Source of the DNA: Phlebiopsis flavidoalba
Lineage: Eukaryota; Basidiomycota; Agaricomycetes; Polyporales; Phanerochaetaceae
Reading direction: 5' to 3'
NCBI GenBank assembly: GCA_035772785.1
Contig: JAOCPU010000001.1
Span: 1,178,001 to 1,242,000 of the forward strand
DNA length: 64,000 nt
In this document: positions 60,901-64,000 of the stretch, piece after piece
Layout: each line of letters opens with the position of its first letter
How positions within the stretch are numbered: position 1 is the stretch's first letter
Position numbers and translations under genes: made by a program
Notes under the pieces: model-generated
The model's input: the letters and a program-made list of their open reading frames with translations, nothing else
Databases searched by the model: none
What the model was told of the DNA's origin: nothing

Positions 60901-63900
60901 GATGGTCCTGCGCGACCAGATGACTCTCCGACAGATAGTCGACGAGGGAGTTTGAGACAGCCTGTCGCCCGGATGTGAGATGGGTTTCGTAAAGCTTGAC
61001 CAAGTAGTGAAGCTCGAAGTCCTCGAGGTCGGATCCCCCATCTGACGATGAGTCGCCCGAGATAACGATGGATCCCAAGACAACGCCATTGTCTAATATT
61101 TCTTGCTGTATCCAGAGGACGGAAAAGAGTACAGAAACCTCTTCGTATGATGATGACCCAAGGTCCGCTTCCGTTAGGATGAGGTTCGCGTAATGATCCA
61201 CGAACGAATGTCGAAGGTCAGCATACGAGATAGTCATGAAACGAGAGTCAGCGGCGACCAGAGCGACACTTGGGAAGATCGGCGAACGAGGTGGACAGAC
61301 AATCGGGATGCACAAACAGGTGGCAAGCTCCGCATTTATATCCTTGCGATACCATGCCCCAAAGAGGTTTTTCGGCACAGACAGCAGAGAGACATGCTGA
61401 AGGTGTTCACCATTCGAAACAGGTGGCTGCCTCCCTGCGAACCGTAAGGGCGCGACTTCCATGCCTACTCGGGAGAACATGGCAAAATCTGTGAACAGCT
61501 ACCTTGCGAATGTTCGGATCACTCTTCGGCGAGTATTGGGTGACGAAACTCCCATCTGGGGTAGTCGTAGCAATCGAAGTGGACCGCACACATACAGAAG
61601 GGGCATAGGAGTCCGAAGCCGTCGATAGCGTCCGAACACTTTTTTTTTTTTTTGGTTTGTGTGTGTGGGTGGTTTTGGCGCGCGGCAGTGGTTGGGGGCA
61701 AAGTTGTCAAAGAAGATAGGGGGGTCCGGGGCCGTGTGAATCGCCACGGAACAAATTGGTGTGCGTAGGTGTGGTCGTGGACGTGTTGTGAGCGTCGCGT
61801 GATACTTGAGCGACGATCTGGACGATCTGTGTCCCTGAGGTATTTGCTAATTCTGGCAGAGGCGCGAGAGACCACCACATGTCCTATCGATTTAGGCCAG
61901 TACGACGAAAGCAGGCTGAGTCGCGGCCTCACGGCTCGTGGAATTGCTGATAAGCAATAACTCCAAGGACGTCCAAGTAGACATCCGGCTTCTGTTGAGC
62001 GAGGCGGTTTGAAAGAGACGATGGAAACGATGAGCGGTAGGTGTTGGTTCACCGAACAGGTATACTTTCTCCAGTACAACCGAAAGGAGAGGCTCCACCA
62101 GCGATGATAGGTAGTAGATAACCCTAAATCCTGTTCCGGCGCGCTATTGGATCGCAGACCTACGTCCTTTGCGGACTTACTCCAGCGGTTCCAGCGATCA
62201 TGTCCGTCCACATCTTCCTGTGGTTCCTGCCACTGTGATGGAAACCAGTGGAGGGGGCCTCCTGAGGGTCCTTCCGGAGAAAATCTGTGCAACATCTTCA
62301 GCTATTATAGAGGAATACAACACGCATATAGACTAACCCTTTGCCGGGCTAGACAGCTTTTCGGCCCCTTGAAGTTTCTGCAGGTTTCTCCAACATCACC
62401 CTCCAAGAACACTATCTTCAAAGAATGTCCAGAAGACGAAGATGCCATGACTCTCGGGGAAGGTTTGGAAGGCGGGCACCATCGCAAACCCGATTTGTGA
62501 CAAGATGCGAGGTTCCTGACGATGGGCAAGTGGATAAGAATCTGCCCCACGTCCAACAGTTACGGCCTGCAGAAGCATGTGGTGGCTATCAGAAGGCCAG
62601 GTGTATACACTTTTGAACCGGCAGTCTTCCAACACGACAACATACAACCGAAGCTAGGATGGAGAGGACATTGTGATAATAGTTTCCGGTGCTTGCATCG
62701 GGTACGTCGGGTAAACCTGTTCGGAGAGGAAGAGCGGGATCGAGACCGCGCCTGAGAGCTCAAACCTCCGTTTACGACGAGGCTTGTCTATAGAATTGAG
62801 TCGACCAGGAACGTTTGACCCTAAACCAGCTGGAAATATTCAATCATTACAGGTTTAACGAATGCAGATAGATACTTACTCAGCAGCAAATATATACCAT
62901 TTATTGTATATTGATATTTGTTGACGTGTATCCCTTGAGCTGCATCATGAGTTTTGAGGTGGTGACATCCGTGAAGAACACTTGGCCGGGCGTCAATTCT
63001 GCAGAACCCCCAATCTTCGTCACTGTCATTCGTTCAGTCGTTTCCAATTGCCAGAGGGTCTAGACGACGGGTTTTCCATTTGCCGGAGAATGCAATTTTC
63101 ACTTACCGCGGTTATGCCTCGTATAGTTCGTTTTCTTGTGTCTGAGCTTCCAGAGCTCTCCAAAACAGACTGTGTGGGCATACTGTTTTTTGTTCGACTC
63201 GGGGCCGCGGCGCGGAGCTGTAACTCTGGCGCCGACCACGTGCACAAAGTCGGCCTCGCAAGGACGTGTGCGAGTAGCTTACGAGATTCAATTCGGGCCT
63301 TCTCAACGCCTAAAGTGGCTGGATTGATCTCTTGGGCCGGACGTGGCTTGTCCGTGGAGACTCGCAATTGGGGTCAAGAACGGGGGTAGTAACCCTGCGA
63401 GATGCTGCGCGCAACGGTCGCGGGCAGACAGCGGTACATTCGGGGAGACGAGGGATTGGTGAGACTTGTGTATCGTTTGGATCGAAATGGTATATTCGTG
63501 TCAATTCGTAGAGATGGTAGAGGGAGAATCCATTCCGTCACGTCCGAAAATATGGAGGAGGCAAAGCGCAGTGGACGCGGTCGTCCAAGCTAGCCTGGCG
63601 TCGGTGTTTGATGAACCAAAAAGGGCAACCGAGTCGGGCATAGAGGAAGACAAGCCTTTACAAAAACGCCCGCCTGTCGTACTATTGCCTCACGGTGCGG
63701 ACTCCTACGGATACGTGTTCGCAAGCTCACTTCGGCATTCACGTCCCCTCTCATTTCGCCGAACTGGGTCCTACTGTCTCTCCGGATTTGCCCAGAATGA
63801 CCACGGCTGGAGAGGCATGCTGCACTTTTTGGCTCAGACGACGCTGCCGCAGATCTATTCGCCGTAGGTGCCGTGAGACAGAGCAAGCGGTCGGCCAGGA

Positions 63901-64000
63901 TCCTTTTGCTGGGGAGGAACTCCATTCTACGACAGACCTTTTTTGGTTCTGTGTCAGGCGAGGACTCAGCTTTCGCGCCCCCGAATGAAGATTCAACCCA
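54966..64000 (-). CDS. Very large HEAT-like protein, possibly UNC80-related (5' end beyond right edge)
   Basis: One large minus-strand gene appears to fill the last 9 kb. Coding evidence runs almost without a break. The end is AAEVSAEEKLEAAKLQENLR then TTYDKTRRVVS (stop 54966-54968). Before it lie FIDHDSDPFCEVLE (55985-55945), DKINLRALYRRVEQQCPTEL (about 56425-56365), DHPEDGLVIQAKAFLESVMT (57262-57205), AIDLFSLLKLKAQLARTLGY (57934-57875), PFIALVVDQLHHENWEYRYA (58777-58718), RLEAVLRLFRMTLDVTSPAF, STILAKFFNAFVTQSAFVES (59023-58964), RYAGPWMLALHDLDIIAYGG (60175-60116) and an 849-base open frame at 60632-61480 with SVLWIQQEILDNGVVLGSIV. Further 5', 62305-62650 reads GRGADSYPLAHRQEPRILSQ and FAMVPAFQTFPESHGIFVFW. 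The alpha-helical, repetitive style and length (over 2,000 residues) suggest a scaffold. UNC80-like is my best guess from memory of fungal annotations; Dopey/Mon2- or Furry-like proteins are alternatives. It could also be two genes split near 61500-62300. Confidence 0.5.
56002..56016. repeat. C15 run (G15 on coding strand)
   Basis: Fifteen C on the plus strand, preceded by AGCTTG (55996-56001). On the minus strand it is in frame as five Gly between YFARRRKTIPA and QANAFIDHD in the large gene. A second, longer run with the same 6-bp flank lies 430 bp away. Confidence 0.8.
56447..56463. repeat. C17 run (G17 on coding strand)
   Basis: Seventeen C on the plus strand, preceded by AGCTTG (56441-56446), the same flank as the C15 run at 56002. 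It lies within or at the edge of an exon of the large minus-strand gene, before IIDKINLRALYRR. Confidence 0.8.
61640..61672. repeat. T14 run followed by GT-rich microsatellite
   Basis: Fourteen T, then a short GGTTTGTGTGTGTGGGTGG stretch. It lies in the minus-strand large gene near 61640, probably in an intron or exon junction, since reading frames break here. On that strand it is CA-rich followed by A14. Confidence 0.7.

Noticed and set aside
60632..61480. Clean 282-residue frame as a stand-alone gene
   Set aside because: Coding signal continues in the same direction on both sides with short introns, so it is better read as an exon of the large minus-strand gene.
61519..62295. Cys/His-rich CPFCMCAVHFDCYDY piece as a PHD or RING finger
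   Set aside because: The frame runs through a T14/GT microsatellite and the Cys/His spacing fits no zinc finger; it is probably partly intronic or out of frame.
1..64000. CRISPR arrays, rRNA, tRNA genes, secondary-metabolite cluster
   Set aside because: No regularly spaced direct repeats, no rRNA-like sequence, and no NRPS/PKS/terpene cyclase motif seen. A tRNA could have been missed by eye; a tRNAscan run would settle it.
1..64000. Genes as real pseudogenes
   Set aside because: Frame breaks are spread over all genes, including essential ones, and mostly consist of single extra bases; conserved motifs are otherwise intact on both sides.

Overview
The window looks like a piece of chromosome from a filamentous basidiomycete, most likely an Agaricomycete. 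The reasons are dense genes on both strands, many introns of about 50-60 bp with GT...AG ends, and a set of fungal housekeeping genes: an alpha-1,3-glucan synthase, a Ste11-type MAPKKK, conventional kinesin, kinesin-5, TRAPPII Trs120, Trm1, TAF13, Elf1, a Pumilio protein, a sphingoid-base kinase, a Mup1-like permease, a ferric reductase and Atx1. Species cannot be fixed from the sequence alone. The raw sequence is full of small, mostly insertional frame breaks. They interrupt conserved motifs in nearly every gene, including genes that should be essential. I read this as unpolished long-read sequence rather than real pseudogenisation. Each gene is therefore given as a whole span reconstructed across frames, not as one clean open frame.

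Layout, left to right. A partial exosome subunit (Mtr3-like, +) is cut by the left edge. A Mup1-like amino-acid permease follows (+, 1044-3630). Next come the copper chaperone ATX1 (+, 4103-4565) and a ferric reductase (+, 5275-8494), a plausible metal-handling pair. The tRNA methyltransferase TRM1 (+, to 11401) meets a Ste11-like MAPKKK (-, 11646-15677). About 3 kb without a recognised gene, holding one imperfect palindrome, precedes a very large alpha-1,3-glucan synthase (+, about 18663-27270). A long-chain-base kinase (-) and TAF13 (-) follow, then an acidic, serine-rich coding-looking stretch of unknown identity (+, 31471-33490). A 0.7-kb inverted-repeat element lies at 33559-34255.

A Pumilio/PUF protein (-), conventional kinesin-1 (-) and ELF1 (-) come next. 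ELF1 faces kinesin-5 (+) across only 162 bp. About 1.8 kb with no recognised gene leads to Trs120 (+, 49753-54894). This converges, 71 bp stop to stop, on a very large minus-strand gene that appears to run off the right edge and may be an UNC80-like HEAT-type protein.

There is no CRISPR array, biosynthetic cluster or obviously new system. The themes are cell wall and polarity (glucan synthase, MAPKKK, LCB kinase), trafficking and the cytoskeleton (two kinesins, Trs120), and RNA and transcription (Mtr3, Trm1, TAF13, Elf1, PUF). The most notable items are the inverted-repeat element with flanking direct repeats, the long poly-G/poly-C runs inside genes, the compact kinesin-1/ELF1/kinesin-5 block and the huge unnamed minus-strand gene.
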